From JAVVUJ01 sp964461765 (GTDB lineage: Bacteria; Bacillota; Clostridia; Peptostreptococcales; Anaerovoracaceae): 64,000 nt of DNA. Below are positions 33,811 to 42,825 of the stretch, one piece after another; position 1 is the stretch's first letter, and each line of letters begins with the position of its first letter. A program made the translations under genes and the position numbers. The stretch is taken from the NCBI GenBank assembly GCA_964461765.1, contig CAYWVS010000001.1, forward strand, positions 44,050 to 108,049, in the 5' to 3' direction. The notes under the pieces were generated by a model. It saw nothing but the letters and a program-made list of their open reading frames with translations, had not been told where the DNA came from and did not search any database.

Positions 33811-34643
33811 TGTCAACAGTTAAAAAAGCCATTGCATTATTCCTCATTGGGATTATATGTGTTTTTGCAGTCTTTCCTTTTGTTTGGATGATTTCCACCT
33901 CCTTTAAACCGGCTACGGAAGTATATTCGCAGCCTACTTTTATTCCCGAAAATCCCACTTTAAAGGGATATCAATCCATGATTTTGGGAAAATCCAAGAA
34001 CTTTAATATGAAAACTTGGATGGTAAACAGCATTATCGTATCCACCAGCACCACATTTTTTTCCTTGATTATTGCATCTCTAGGAGGGTATGGACTGTCT
34101 AGATTCCGGTTTGCCGGGAGGAAAACCCTGGGGTATATTATCTTGATGACTCAAGTTTTGCCTGGATCCCTGTTGATCATTCCACTTTATGTGGTTCTCA
34201 ACAATTTAAACTTACTGAATTCACTTATGGCTTTGGTCATTGCTTATACCACTTTTGCCATTCCATTTTGCACCTGGACCATGAAAGGATTTTTTGACAC
34301 TATTCCACTATCCTTGGATGAGGCGGCCAGCGTGGATGGATGCAGCAGAATCAAGACCTTTGTTACGGTGATTTTGCCTCTGACAGTACCAGGACTGGTG
34401 GCCACAGGAATATTTTCCTTCATCGCCGGTTGGAACGAATACTTGTTTGCTAGTATTTTTGTTCAAAAATATGCAAAATGGACTTTACCTGTGGGAATTT
34501 CCACTTCCGTGGGGCAATACTCCACGGACTGGGCCAGCGTCATGGCGGGAGCTGTAATCATCACCATACCCATTGTTATCCTATTCCTACTTTTGCAGAA
34601 ATATCTGGTCAGCGGAATGACAGCAGGAGCTGTTAAGCAGTAA
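33810..34643 (+). CDS. Sugar ABC transporter permease 2 (MalG/UgpE type)
   Basis: The 277-residue protein has six helices, a conserved N-terminal region ending in FVWMISTSFKP and the EAA loop (DEAASVDGCSRIKTFVTVILP). It pairs with permease 1 and the UgpC-like ATPase encoded 2.1 kb downstream. AGGAGG precedes the start inside the end of permease 1. Confidence 0.93.
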   Translation: MSTVKKAIALFLIGIICVFAVFPFVWMISTSFKPATEVYSQPTFIPENPTLKGYQSMILGKSKNFNMKTWMVNSIIVSTSTTFFSLIIASLGGYGLSRFRFAGRKTLGYIILMTQVLPGSLLIIPLYVVLNNLNLLNSLMALVIAYTTFAIPFCTWTMKGFFDTIPLSLDEAASVDGCSRIKTFVTVILPLTVPGLVATGIFSFIAGWNEYLFASIFVQKYAKWTLPVGISTSVGQYSTDWASVMAGAVIITIPIVILFLLLQKYLVSGMTAGAVKQ

Positions 34644-34951
34644 GGGTGAGGGAGTTAAGGTGATACTCCAGGTAAAAAATAAACTGTTAAGAACGTAATG
34701 TATATTAGTTGAATTAAAATGTATAAATTTTTACTAAAAAAATCACAAAAAATTTTCAAATAAATTAAAATTTAAAATAAAAATAAAAATTTAAAATAAA
34801 AATTTAAATTTAGTAGTAAAAATTCAATAAAAATTCAATAAAACATCAATTTATTTTTATAAAGATATTTTAAAATAAAAATATGGACTTTTTAAATAAA
34901 AAACATTAAAAAATTAACTTAAAAAAGCGTAATGAAAAAAGGAGAAAAGAA
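34644..34951 (+). other. 308-base A-rich spacer inside the sugar operon
   Basis: No gene is seen. From about 34730 to 34930 the plus strand is dominated by A with short imperfect repeats such as AAAATAAAAATTT and AAAATTCAAT. No clear promoter or terminator was found. AAAGGAG precedes the next gene. Confidence 0.55.
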
Positions 34952-35956
34952 ATGATTAAAATTGGAATTATTGGAATGGGAATCAGAGGCACTATGTTTG
35001 CAAATACCATCAATGAAAACCCTTTTGCGGAGGTTGCAGCGATTTCTGAATACGATGAAAACACCTTAACTTCCGTGAAAGATATCTATAATGTCCCTGC
35101 CTTTACAGATTACAAGGTTATGATGGATGAGGTGGAAATGGATGGGGTGATTATTGCAACACCTGACTTTCTCCACAAGGATGCGGTGCTTTATGCAGCT
35201 AATAAAGGGATTCACCTATTATGTGAAAAACCATTTTCTACTTCTGTAGCAGAATGTGAAGAGATGGTAGCAGCGGTAAAGAAAAATCAAGTAAAATGCA
35301 TGGTTGCCTTTGAGAATCGATGGAATTCTCCTATTGTGGCTGCAAAAAACAATATTGATGGAGGATCCATCGGAGAAATCCTCAATGTAAATGCCCGATT
35401 AAATGACACCATATTTGTGCCAACAGAGTTATTAAAGTGGTCCAAGGGTTCCTCGGTAGGTTGGTTCCTCTTCCCACATTTGGTGGATATGATCGCATGG
35501 TTCTCTGGAAAGAGCGTGGAAAGCGTCTATGCTGTAGGAACTAAGAAAAAGCTGCTATCCATGGGACTAGATCTTTACGATACCATTCAAACCACCTTAA
35601 ACTACACTGATGGAACACACGCTACCTTATCTTCCAGTTGGGTGCTTCCAAATAGCATGCCTTTGATCTATGATTTGAAGATGGAAATCATCGGAACAGA
35701 AGGTAGCTTATATATCGATACCTATGATCAGATGGTAAGAATGGGAACATCTCAAAAGTTCTCTCACGTACATACCCTAGGAACTCCTATTAACCAAATG
35801 GCCACAGGAAACTCTAACTTCATGCTTCATCATTTTGTAGATTGCCTCAGAAAAGATGAAGCCCCAGAAGCCAACGAAGATGCAGGTTTGATCAATACTA
35901 AGATCGTAGAAGCCATTCATCAATCAGTAGAATCAGGAGCCATCGTAAGATTATAA
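34952..35956 (+). CDS. Gfo/Idh/MocA-family oxidoreductase
   Basis: The 334-residue protein has an N-terminal Rossmann fold with GMGIRG, the family's EKP motif (LLCEKPFS, Lys likely catalytic) and the C-terminal alpha/beta domain with FLFPHLVDMIAWF, where His and Asp commonly take part in catalysis. It should oxidise or reduce a sugar or derivative with NAD(P). The position inside a sugar operon fits. It cannot be told whether it acts on free sugar, a 3-keto sugar or an acid. AAAGGAG precedes the ATG. Confidence 0.88.
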   Translation: MIKIGIIGMGIRGTMFANTINENPFAEVAAISEYDENTLTSVKDIYNVPAFTDYKVMMDEVEMDGVIIATPDFLHKDAVLYAANKGIHLLCEKPFSTSVAECEEMVAAVKKNQVKCMVAFENRWNSPIVAAKNNIDGGSIGEILNVNARLNDTIFVPTELLKWSKGSSVGWFLFPHLVDMIAWFSGKSVESVYAVGTKKKLLSMGLDLYDTIQTTLNYTDGTHATLSSSWVLPNSMPLIYDLKMEIIGTEGSLYIDTYDQMVRMGTSQKFSHVHTLGTPINQMATGNSNFMLHHFVDCLRKDEAPEANEDAGLINTKIVEAIHQSVESGAIVRL

Positions 35957-35968
35957 GTAGGTGTTTGA

Positions 35969-36640
35969 ATGAAGAAAAATTGCTTACCTCGTGGATATAC
36001 CATTCATTTTCAGAATGGGGAGGAACCGGAATTTTCCACGGTGCCTCGTGCAGAGCTCGATACCTTTCCTTGGGGTTGTAGCTACAGACCCAGCACCCAT
36101 GCACATGTCCTAGCTCTACCTCAGGCTTTTGCTGTGAGAATGGTTACCGACGATCAAGATGTCAAGGCTGAGGTTAGAGAGCTCAATGGTCCGGTATATA
36201 CTGACAATTGCATGGAGTTTTTCCTCATGCCGGATCCGGTACATAGTAAAGAATACATTAACTTTGAGTTTAATGGATTGGGAACCCTATTCATCTCCAT
36301 AGGAACAAATCGATTTGACAGAAGGAACTTGGAGATTGAAAACCATAAGGATCTATTTCAGGTAAAGACAGAAGTGTATGCAAGTCAGGAAAATGAAAAT
36401 GGCGAGATGTCCACCCAAAGAGGGTGGAGTTTGGAATATCAAATACCTTATGCCTTTATACGGGAATATTTTCCGAAGTTCCAACTCCGAGACGGACTTT
36501 CCATGAGGGCTAATTTCTTTAAGTGTGGAGAGGAATGCAGCAATATACACTACGGTTGTTGGTCACCCATAGACTTGCCGGCACCGGACTTCCATAGTCC
36601 GGATTACTTTGGAATACTTACCGTTGAAATGGAAAATTAA
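35969..36640 (+). CDS. CBM9-like carbohydrate-binding-fold protein, cytoplasmic
   Basis: The 223-residue protein resembles the family 9 carbohydrate-binding fold (CBM9/DOMON type): the regions TFPWGCSYRP, VRMVTDDQDVKAEVRELN, VYTDNCMEFFLMP and WSLEYQIPYAFI show the alternating aromatic and acidic pattern. There is no signal peptide or catalytic domain, so it should stay in the cytoplasm, which is odd for a sugar-binding module. It starts 12 bases after the oxidoreductase and probably works with it or binds the imported sugar. Confidence in the fold is moderate; no function is proven. Confidence 0.68.
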   Translation: MKKNCLPRGYTIHFQNGEEPEFSTVPRAELDTFPWGCSYRPSTHAHVLALPQAFAVRMVTDDQDVKAEVRELNGPVYTDNCMEFFLMPDPVHSKEYINFEFNGLGTLFISIGTNRFDRRNLEIENHKDLFQVKTEVYASQENENGEMSTQRGWSLEYQIPYAFIREYFPKFQLRDGLSMRANFFKCGEECSNIHYGCWSPIDLPAPDFHSPDYFGILTVEMEN

Positions 36641-36756
36641 GTGATATAGTTTAAAAAATTGATACTAAAAAATAAGCAAACATAAAGAGAAAAAAATTGT
36701 AAAAATTTAATTGAAAGACCATAGATTAGACTTGTGGATGAAAAAGGGAGGCATAT

Positions 36757-37857
36757 ATGGCCAGTATATCTTTGAAAAATATTAAAAAAATTTATTCCGG
36801 GGGTGTTGTGGCAGTACACGATTTCAATCTGGAAATTCAAGATCAGGAATTTGTCATATTGGTAGGACCTTCCGGATGCGGGAAATCTACTACTCTCAGA
36901 ATGATTGCCGGGTTAGAGGAAATCTCTGAGGGAGAATTGTTTATCGGTGACACTAAGGTCAATGAGCTTCCTCCAAAAGAGAGGGATATCGCCATGGTTT
37001 TTCAAAATTATGCCCTGTATCCACATATGAGCGTCTATAAAAATATGGCTTTTGCTTTAAAATTAAAAAAAATGCCAAAGGATGAGATTAAAGCTAAGGT
37101 TGATGAGGCTGCAAAAATTTTGCAAATCGAAGATTATTTGGAACGAAAGCCCAAGGCTCTTTCAGGAGGTCAGAGGCAGCGCGTAGCCTTAGGTCGTGCC
37201 ATGGTTAGAAATCCAAAAGTGTTTCTACTAGATGAACCTCTTTCCAATTTGGATGCAAAATTGCGTACAGAAATGCGTACAGAAATCTCCAAACTACATA
37301 AGCGTTTAGGTACCACCTTCGTTTACGTAACCCATGATCAAATGGAAGCCATGACCATGGGGGATCGCATTGTAGTAATGAAGGATGGATTTATACAGCA
37401 GGTGGATACTCCTCAGAATTTATATGAAAAACCGGGGAATATGTTTGTAGCCAGCTTTATCGGATCTCCCAAGATGAATTTTTTAAATGTTGAAATTTTA
37501 GAAGAAGAAGGTAGCTTTTTTGTCCTGCTAGCAGGGAAGAGGTTTCCAGTTGTTGAGGGAAAAGCTTCACAGGATGTACTCCGTCCTTATATCGGTAAAA
37601 CTGTAATTTTAGGAATTCGTGCAGAAAATTTGTGGGATGAAGTAAAAAATATAGATCACTCTCTGGAAGTAGATGTGGATTTAACAGAGCTTATGGGATC
37701 TGAGGTATATGCATATTTTACTTTAGGGGAAGAAAAGTTGGTTGCAAAGTTACCTCCCCACACTCCGGCTAAAGTTGGGGAAAAATTTGTTATAGAGCTA
37801 GATGTTAGAGCTTTCCATCTCTTTGATAAAGAAACGGGGTTGACCATTTGCAATTAG
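36757..37857 (+). CDS. Sugar ABC transporter ATPase (UgpC/MalK/MsmK type)
   Basis: The 366-residue ATPase has Walker A GPSGCGKST, Q-loop FQNYALYPHM, signature LSGGQRQRVALGRA, Walker B VFLLDEPLSNLD and the switch His in VTHDQMEAM, followed by a C-terminal TOBE/regulatory domain (about 235-366). It powers the permease pair. Such ATPases may serve several sugar transporters. GGGAGG precedes the ATG. The galactokinase gene starts 10 bases before its end. Confidence 0.95.
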   Translation: MASISLKNIKKIYSGGVVAVHDFNLEIQDQEFVILVGPSGCGKSTTLRMIAGLEEISEGELFIGDTKVNELPPKERDIAMVFQNYALYPHMSVYKNMAFALKLKKMPKDEIKAKVDEAAKILQIEDYLERKPKALSGGQRQRVALGRAMVRNPKVFLLDEPLSNLDAKLRTEMRTEISKLHKRLGTTFVYVTHDQMEAMTMGDRIVVMKDGFIQQVDTPQNLYEKPGNMFVASFIGSPKMNFLNVEILEEEGSFFVLLAGKRFPVVEGKASQDVLRPYIGKTVILGIRAENLWDEVKNIDHSLEVDVDLTELMGSEVYAYFTLGEEKLVAKLPPHTPAKVGEKFVIELDVRAFHLFDKETGLTICN

Positions 37858-39146
37858 AACAGGAAAGACAATTAAAAGTAAATTTGAAAAAGGTTTATGG
37901 AGTCACCCAAGCTCTAAAGCAAGAAGCTCGGCTGAAAGAGCTCCATACTTTTTTTTGCCGTGGGTTCTCCCATGACAAGCTATATTTAAGAGAGCAATCA
38001 GTGCAGCCCTACCATGTGTTTTCCGCTCCGGGACGAATTGAAATCTGCGGAAATCATACGGATCACAATCAGGGAATGGTTATGGCAGCAGCAATTCATT
38101 TGGATATGATGGCCATAGTAAGTAAGCGACAGGATAGTATCGTAAGGCTAAAATCCATGGATGGATGCTTTAATTTTCAAATAAAATTAAAGGATTTTAT
38201 GTTTACCCGAGATTTGTTGGGTACCTCCCAAGGACTTATATTAGGGGTTGCTTCCTCCTTTGTTAACAAAGGAAAACATGTGGGAGGGTTTGACATGGCC
38301 ATGGATTCCAACATTCCTATGGGGTTGGGAATTTCTTCCTCAGCGGCCTTTGAAGTGTTAATTGCCAAGGTGTTTGATAGCCTGTATAATCAAGATAAAC
38401 TCAGCCCTGAATTTTACGCTCAAAGCGGAAAATATGCTGAGAACAGTTATTTTGGAAAGGACAGCGGTCTCATGGATCAAATGGCAGTGGCACAGGGGGG
38501 CATGTCCTTTATGGATTTCAAGGAAGAAAGTCCTTTTTTGGAAAAACTGCCCTTTGATTTTCAAGATATTGGTCTCCTTCTCTGCCTTGTGAAAACCGGT
38601 GATAGCCACCAAGGTGATTTGCACCTTTACGACTCTATCCCTTTGGAAATGAAATCCATTGCTTCCTTCTTTGGGGTAAAAACCTTACGATTTGTTACAG
38701 AAGAAATGGTTTTAAAGGACATGGAGGCTCTCAGAGATTGTTTCGGTGATCGGGCAGTCTTAAGATCTCTCCATTATTTTAAAGAAAATCAGAGGGTGGA
38801 GGCATTGAGGAAAGCCATGAAGGAAAAAGATGAGGTAGAAATACGAAAGCTCATCTGTGAATCGGGATACTCTTCTTTCCAATACTTGCAGAATGTATAC
38901 TCTCCTGAGGTTCCCCAGAGACAAAGTATTTCCCTGGCATTATTTCTTGCGGAAAAACTTTTGAAGGGAAAGGGTGCATGGAGAATTCACGGAGGTGGAT
39001 TCGGAGGAACCACCATCAATTTTTTCCCCAAAGAAATGAAAGAGGAATTTCAGACCACAATGGAAGGAACATTTGGGGTGGGATGTTGTCATTTCGTAGA
39101 AATACGACGGTTTGGAACATTAAAATTAACTGATAATAAATTATAG
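37848..39146 (+). CDS. galK: Galactokinase-like GHMP kinase
   Basis: The 432-residue protein has the three GHMP motifs: SAPGRIEICGNHTDHNQG near residues 62-79 (galactokinase signature with GNHTDH), the ATP loop PMGLGISSSAAFE and the C-terminal GGGFGGT. It would phosphorylate galactose at C1. The N-terminal 45 residues are longer than in many galactokinases and are less conserved. The start is TTG with GGGG upstream, overlapping the ATPase gene by 10 bases. With galE next door it fits galactose use, but no galT is present in the window. Confidence 0.87.
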   Translation: MQLEQERQLKVNLKKVYGVTQALKQEARLKELHTFFCRGFSHDKLYLREQSVQPYHVFSAPGRIEICGNHTDHNQGMVMAAAIHLDMMAIVSKRQDSIVRLKSMDGCFNFQIKLKDFMFTRDLLGTSQGLILGVASSFVNKGKHVGGFDMAMDSNIPMGLGISSSAAFEVLIAKVFDSLYNQDKLSPEFYAQSGKYAENSYFGKDSGLMDQMAVAQGGMSFMDFKEESPFLEKLPFDFQDIGLLLCLVKTGDSHQGDLHLYDSIPLEMKSIASFFGVKTLRFVTEEMVLKDMEALRDCFGDRAVLRSLHYFKENQRVEALRKAMKEKDEVEIRKLICESGYSSFQYLQNVYSPEVPQRQSISLALFLAEKLLKGKGAWRIHGGGFGGTTINFFPKEMKEEFQTTMEGTFGVGCCHFVEIRRFGTLKLTDNKL

Positions 39147-39282
39147 TAAACCACCAAATTTGTAATAAATAACTAAATAAAAAATAAATTCTATTTGAAT
39201 TCCTATATGAATTTTAAATAAAATGAAATAAAATGAAGCTAAAGAAATTATATAAATTGGATTAACAAGAAAGGCGTGAAGG

Positions 39283-40305
39283 ATGAAAATACTTGTAACC
39301 GGAGGAGCCGGATATATCGGTAGCCATACCTGTGTATCTCTTTTAGAAGCTGGAGAAGACATCGTTGTGGTAGATAATCTTTCCAACAGTAGTAGGATGG
39401 CCATAGACCGAATCAAACAAATTACAGGAAAGGATTTTTCATTTTATGAAATGGATTTGCGAGATGAAAATGGGATAATGGAAGTTTTCAATAACCATGA
39501 AATCGCAGCCGTAGTACATTTTGCAGGGTTAAAGGCGGTGGGTGAGTCCGTCAACCTTCCTCTGAAATACTATGAAAATAATCTTTGCTCTACCTTACAG
39601 CTTTTAAAGATCATGGAAAAGTTTCAAGTGAAAAATTTTGTTTTTAGTTCTTCTGCCACGGTGTACGGAGATCCCCATACAGTTCCCATTACCGAGGATT
39701 TTCCCCTTTCCACCACCAATCCATACGGAGCCACAAAGCTTATGATTGAAAACATGCTGAAGGATATCTACTTTGGAGATAATTTCTGGAATATAGCTAT
39801 TTTACGATACTTTAATCCCGTAGGAGCCCATGAAAGCGGTATTATGGGAGAAGACCCCAACGGGATCCCCAACAATTTGGTACCCTATATTACTCAGGTG
39901 GCCATTGGCAAATTACCCGCTTTAAATGTGTTCGGCAATGATTATCCCACACCTGACGGAACGGGAGTAAGGGACTATATTCACGTTACAGACTTGGCTG
40001 AAGGGCATTTGGCAGCCTTGAAAAAGCTAGAAACAAATTGTGGATTGGCTATTTACAATTTAGGCACAGGTACAGGTCACAGCGTGTTGGAAATGGTGAG
40101 TGCTTTTGAGGAGGCCAGTGGAAAGAAAATTCCATACGTTATCAAACCCAGAAGGGCAGGAGATATTGCGGAGTGTTATGCCAACCCGGAAAAAGCAGAA
40201 TATGAATTGAATTGGAAAGCCAAAAAAAATCTAAAAAACATGTGTGAGGATTCTTGGAGATGGCAAAGGAATAACCCTGAGGGATATGAGGAACGTCATG
40301 TGTAA
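39283..40305 (+). CDS. galE: UDP-glucose 4-epimerase
   Basis: The 340-residue short-chain dehydrogenase-like enzyme has the N-terminal GGAGYIGSHT NAD site, Ser in SSSATVYG, YGATK (Tyr-x-x-x-Lys pair) and GVRDYIHV. It interconverts UDP-glucose and UDP-galactose; some members also act on the N-acetylated forms, relevant because an NahK-like kinase follows. The length is standard. It starts 136 bases after galK and ends 28 bases before the kinase start. Confidence 0.95.
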   Translation: MKILVTGGAGYIGSHTCVSLLEAGEDIVVVDNLSNSSRMAIDRIKQITGKDFSFYEMDLRDENGIMEVFNNHEIAAVVHFAGLKAVGESVNLPLKYYENNLCSTLQLLKIMEKFQVKNFVFSSSATVYGDPHTVPITEDFPLSTTNPYGATKLMIENMLKDIYFGDNFWNIAILRYFNPVGAHESGIMGEDPNGIPNNLVPYITQVAIGKLPALNVFGNDYPTPDGTGVRDYIHVTDLAEGHLAALKKLETNCGLAIYNLGTGTGHSVLEMVSAFEEASGKKIPYVIKPRRAGDIAECYANPEKAEYELNWKAKKNLKNMCEDSWRWQRNNPEGYEERHV

Positions 40306-40333
40306 GGTGCCGATGGAAGCAGGAGGTCAAGAG

Positions 40334-41461
40334 GTGAAATTAACTTTGGATACAAGAGTGTTAAATGCAGTAGATGTGTACGGATTTTCGGGGGAGCTTG
40401 CAGGGGAGTTGCCCTATGGATGCGGCCATATAAACGATACATATGCCATCTATCTTCAGCAGGAGGATGGTTCTGTAAAGCGATATATCTTACAAAAAAT
40501 CAATACTAAGGTTTTTAAAAACCCATATCAATTGATGGCAAATATTGAGGGAGTAACGGCATTTTTAAGAAATAAAATTATAGCAGAGGGAGGGGATCCG
40601 GAGCGGGAGACCTTAAACCTAATTCCCACATTAGCAGGAAAATCATTTTTTAAGGATGAAAAAGGTGAATTTTGGAGGTGCTACACCTTTATAGAGGACA
40701 CCATTACCTTGCAGCGAGCGGAAAAACCCGAGCATATGTACGAATCCGCCAAGGTTTTCGGCAGATTCCAAAAACTTCTTTCTGATTATCCTGCAGACAC
40801 ATTGCACGAAACCATTCCCGCCTTTCATAACACCATAGAAAGATATGAGCAGTTTGTTTTGGCCTTAAAGAATGACCCCAAGGGGCGAGCAACTAATGTA
40901 CAAAAGGAAATTGCATTTGTTCTGGACAGAAAAGAGGAGGCCGGCACTTTGGTTCGGTTGATGAATGAGGGGGAGCTACCTGTGAGAGTAACCCATAACG
41001 ATACCAAGCTCAATAACTCCTTGATTGATAGACATACGGGCAAAGGAATCTGTGCGGTGGATTTGGACACAGTTATGCCGGGTCTCTGCCACTACGATTA
41101 CGGAGATGCCATCCGATTTGGAACTAACCCCGCCCCAGAGGATGAAAAAGATCTTTCTAAGGTTTGGATGGAAGAAAGCTTTTTTGATGCATACACAAAA
41201 GGTTATCTGGAAGAAGCGGGAGCCTCCTTAACGGAAAAGGAAGTTGCTCTTTTACCTTTAGGAGCTAAAATTATGACATTAGAATGCGGGCTTAGATTTT
41301 TAACAGACTACTTAAACGGAGATGTTTATTTTAAGATTCACAGAGAGGACCACAATTTGGATCGCTGCAGAACCCAGTTAAAGCTTGTAGAAGATATGGA
41401 AAAAAAGTGGAGTATCATGACTGACATAGTGAATAAATATGGAGGTGATTTTACGAGATGA
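40334..41461 (+). CDS. NahK-like N-acetylhexosamine 1-kinase (aminoglycoside phosphotransferase fold)
   Basis: The product is 375 residues from a GTG at 40334, which has AGGAGG 7 bases upstream; the frame is open further back into galE but without a good site. It shows GCGHINDTYAIYL near the N-terminus, the catalytic loop VTHNDTKLNNSLID and the metal site VDLDTVMPG, as in Bifidobacterium NahK and other APH-fold kinases. NahK phosphorylates GlcNAc or GalNAc at C1. Adjacent galE fits the lacto-/galacto-N-biose scheme, but no phosphorylase is present here. It overlaps the next gene by 4 bases (ATGA). Confidence 0.82.
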   Translation: MKLTLDTRVLNAVDVYGFSGELAGELPYGCGHINDTYAIYLQQEDGSVKRYILQKINTKVFKNPYQLMANIEGVTAFLRNKIIAEGGDPERETLNLIPTLAGKSFFKDEKGEFWRCYTFIEDTITLQRAEKPEHMYESAKVFGRFQKLLSDYPADTLHETIPAFHNTIERYEQFVLALKNDPKGRATNVQKEIAFVLDRKEEAGTLVRLMNEGELPVRVTHNDTKLNNSLIDRHTGKGICAVDLDTVMPGLCHYDYGDAIRFGTNPAPEDEKDLSKVWMEESFFDAYTKGYLEEAGASLTEKEVALLPLGAKIMTLECGLRFLTDYLNGDVYFKIHREDHNLDRCRTQLKLVEDMEKKWSIMTDIVNKYGGDFTR

Positions 41462-42825
41462 TAAAAAATATCCCGGAATTGGATCCCTCCTTTATACCCC
41501 TGGAAAGCTATTTCAGAGATCATTTAAAGACAGCTGAGATTCCAATAGCCATAGGGATTTTTCGTGAAAATAGCCAAATCTCTGTATTTCATACATTAAT
41601 TCATGGCACAGAGGTTAAATTGGGAGAAGATTGTCTTTTTATTGAAAAAATAGTAAAATTTTTGATTTGGTCAGAGGGGGCTTGGAAAGTAGTAATCTAC
41701 GGGAGCAAGTTATTGGCTGACTATTTGTCAAAGCAGTATCAGGTGGGTGGTATCAGAGAATTCGACTATAGGTTTATGAGTAAAGTCTATGGTAAGGAAT
41801 TTTGTATAGAATCAGGTGAGTTGAAGGATGTGCCGGCACCCATGCAGCAGCATAAATCCGTTGGAAGAAATTTAGAGGGCTGTCGCATCGGGTTTGATGC
41901 GGGGGGTTCGGATAGAAAGGTTTCCGCTGTAATAGATGGACAAACAGTTTATTCTGAGGAAGTTTTGTGGCTCCCCAAGGAAAACAGTAACCCGGAGTAT
42001 CATTTTCAGGGAATTCTGGAATCCTTTCGAGCAGCAGCATCCAAGATGCCTCGGGTAGATGCCATCGGTGTCAGCTCAGCAGGGATATATATTGAAAATA
42101 AGACAAAGGTTGCCTCTTTGTTTTTGCAAGTAGAGGAAAAAGACTTTCATGATAAGGTTGAAGATATTTACATTCGAGCCGCCAAGGAAATAGGAAATGT
42201 CCCCTTGGAAGTGGCTAATGACGGTGACGTAACTGCCTTGGCAGGGGCCATGAGCCTACAGGATACCGACATTTTGGGCATTGCCATGGGAACAAGTCAA
42301 GCTGTGGGTTATGTGGATGGAAGCGGAAGCATTACGGGAAAAATCAACGAACTGGCTTTTGCACCGGTAGATCTTTCCCCTGAAGGTCCCATAGATGAAT
42401 GGTCCGGGGACAGGGGCGTGGGATGTAAGTATTTTTCCCAGGATGCAGTAATCAGACTGGCTCATATGGTTGGTGTAGATTTAAGCCGGGAGACTTCCTT
42501 GGCAAGCAAATTAAAAAGGGTGCAACAGCTTATGGAAGAAGGGGATTCACGGGCGGAATCCATCTTTAACACCATAGGCTGTTATTTAGGGCACACCATC
42601 CCACTTTATGCAAGGTTCTATTCATTAAAGCATCTATTAATTTTAGGTAGAGTTACTTCGGGATTGGGAGGCGAAATCATTTTAACGAGAGCTAAGGCAG
42701 TCATCGATGAAGAGTACCCTGAGTTCTCACATGTCAACATTCAGCTCCCGGATGAAAATACCAGAAGGGTGGGTCAGAGCATCGCCGCTGCCAGCCTACC
42801 GTCATTAGGAGGGAAAACACTATGA
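41458..42825 (+). CDS. ROK-like sugar kinase with an extra N-terminal domain
   Basis: The 455-residue protein has two parts. From about residue 140 it is an ASKHA-type kinase resembling ROK: GFDAGGSDRKVSAVIDG (phosphate 1), VANDGDVTALAG (the catalytic Asp region), GIAMGTSQAVGYVDG (phosphate 2) and a C-terminal helix. Residues 1-135 form a domain I do not recognise. No helix-turn-helix is seen, so it is not an NagC-type repressor. It probably phosphorylates an amino sugar at C6, feeding NagB. The usual ROK zinc cysteines (CxCGxxGC) are missing. BadF-type kinase is an alternative. It is overlapped by its neighbours on both sides. Confidence 0.68.
   Translation: MIKNIPELDPSFIPLESYFRDHLKTAEIPIAIGIFRENSQISVFHTLIHGTEVKLGEDCLFIEKIVKFLIWSEGAWKVVIYGSKLLADYLSKQYQVGGIREFDYRFMSKVYGKEFCIESGELKDVPAPMQQHKSVGRNLEGCRIGFDAGGSDRKVSAVIDGQTVYSEEVLWLPKENSNPEYHFQGILESFRAAASKMPRVDAIGVSSAGIYIENKTKVASLFLQVEEKDFHDKVEDIYIRAAKEIGNVPLEVANDGDVTALAGAMSLQDTDILGIAMGTSQAVGYVDGSGSITGKINELAFAPVDLSPEGPIDEWSGDRGVGCKYFSQDAVIRLAHMVGVDLSRETSLASKLKRVQQLMEEGDSRAESIFNTIGCYLGHTIPLYARFYSLKHLLILGRVTSGLGGEIILTRAKAVIDEEYPEFSHVNIQLPDENTRRVGQSIAAASLPSLGGKTL

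Noticed and set aside
34952..35956. Family GH109 glycosidase (Gfo/Idh/MocA fold)
   Set aside because: It has the usual oxidoreductase EKP motif and no features that I can tie to GH109, so a plain oxidoreductase is the safer call.
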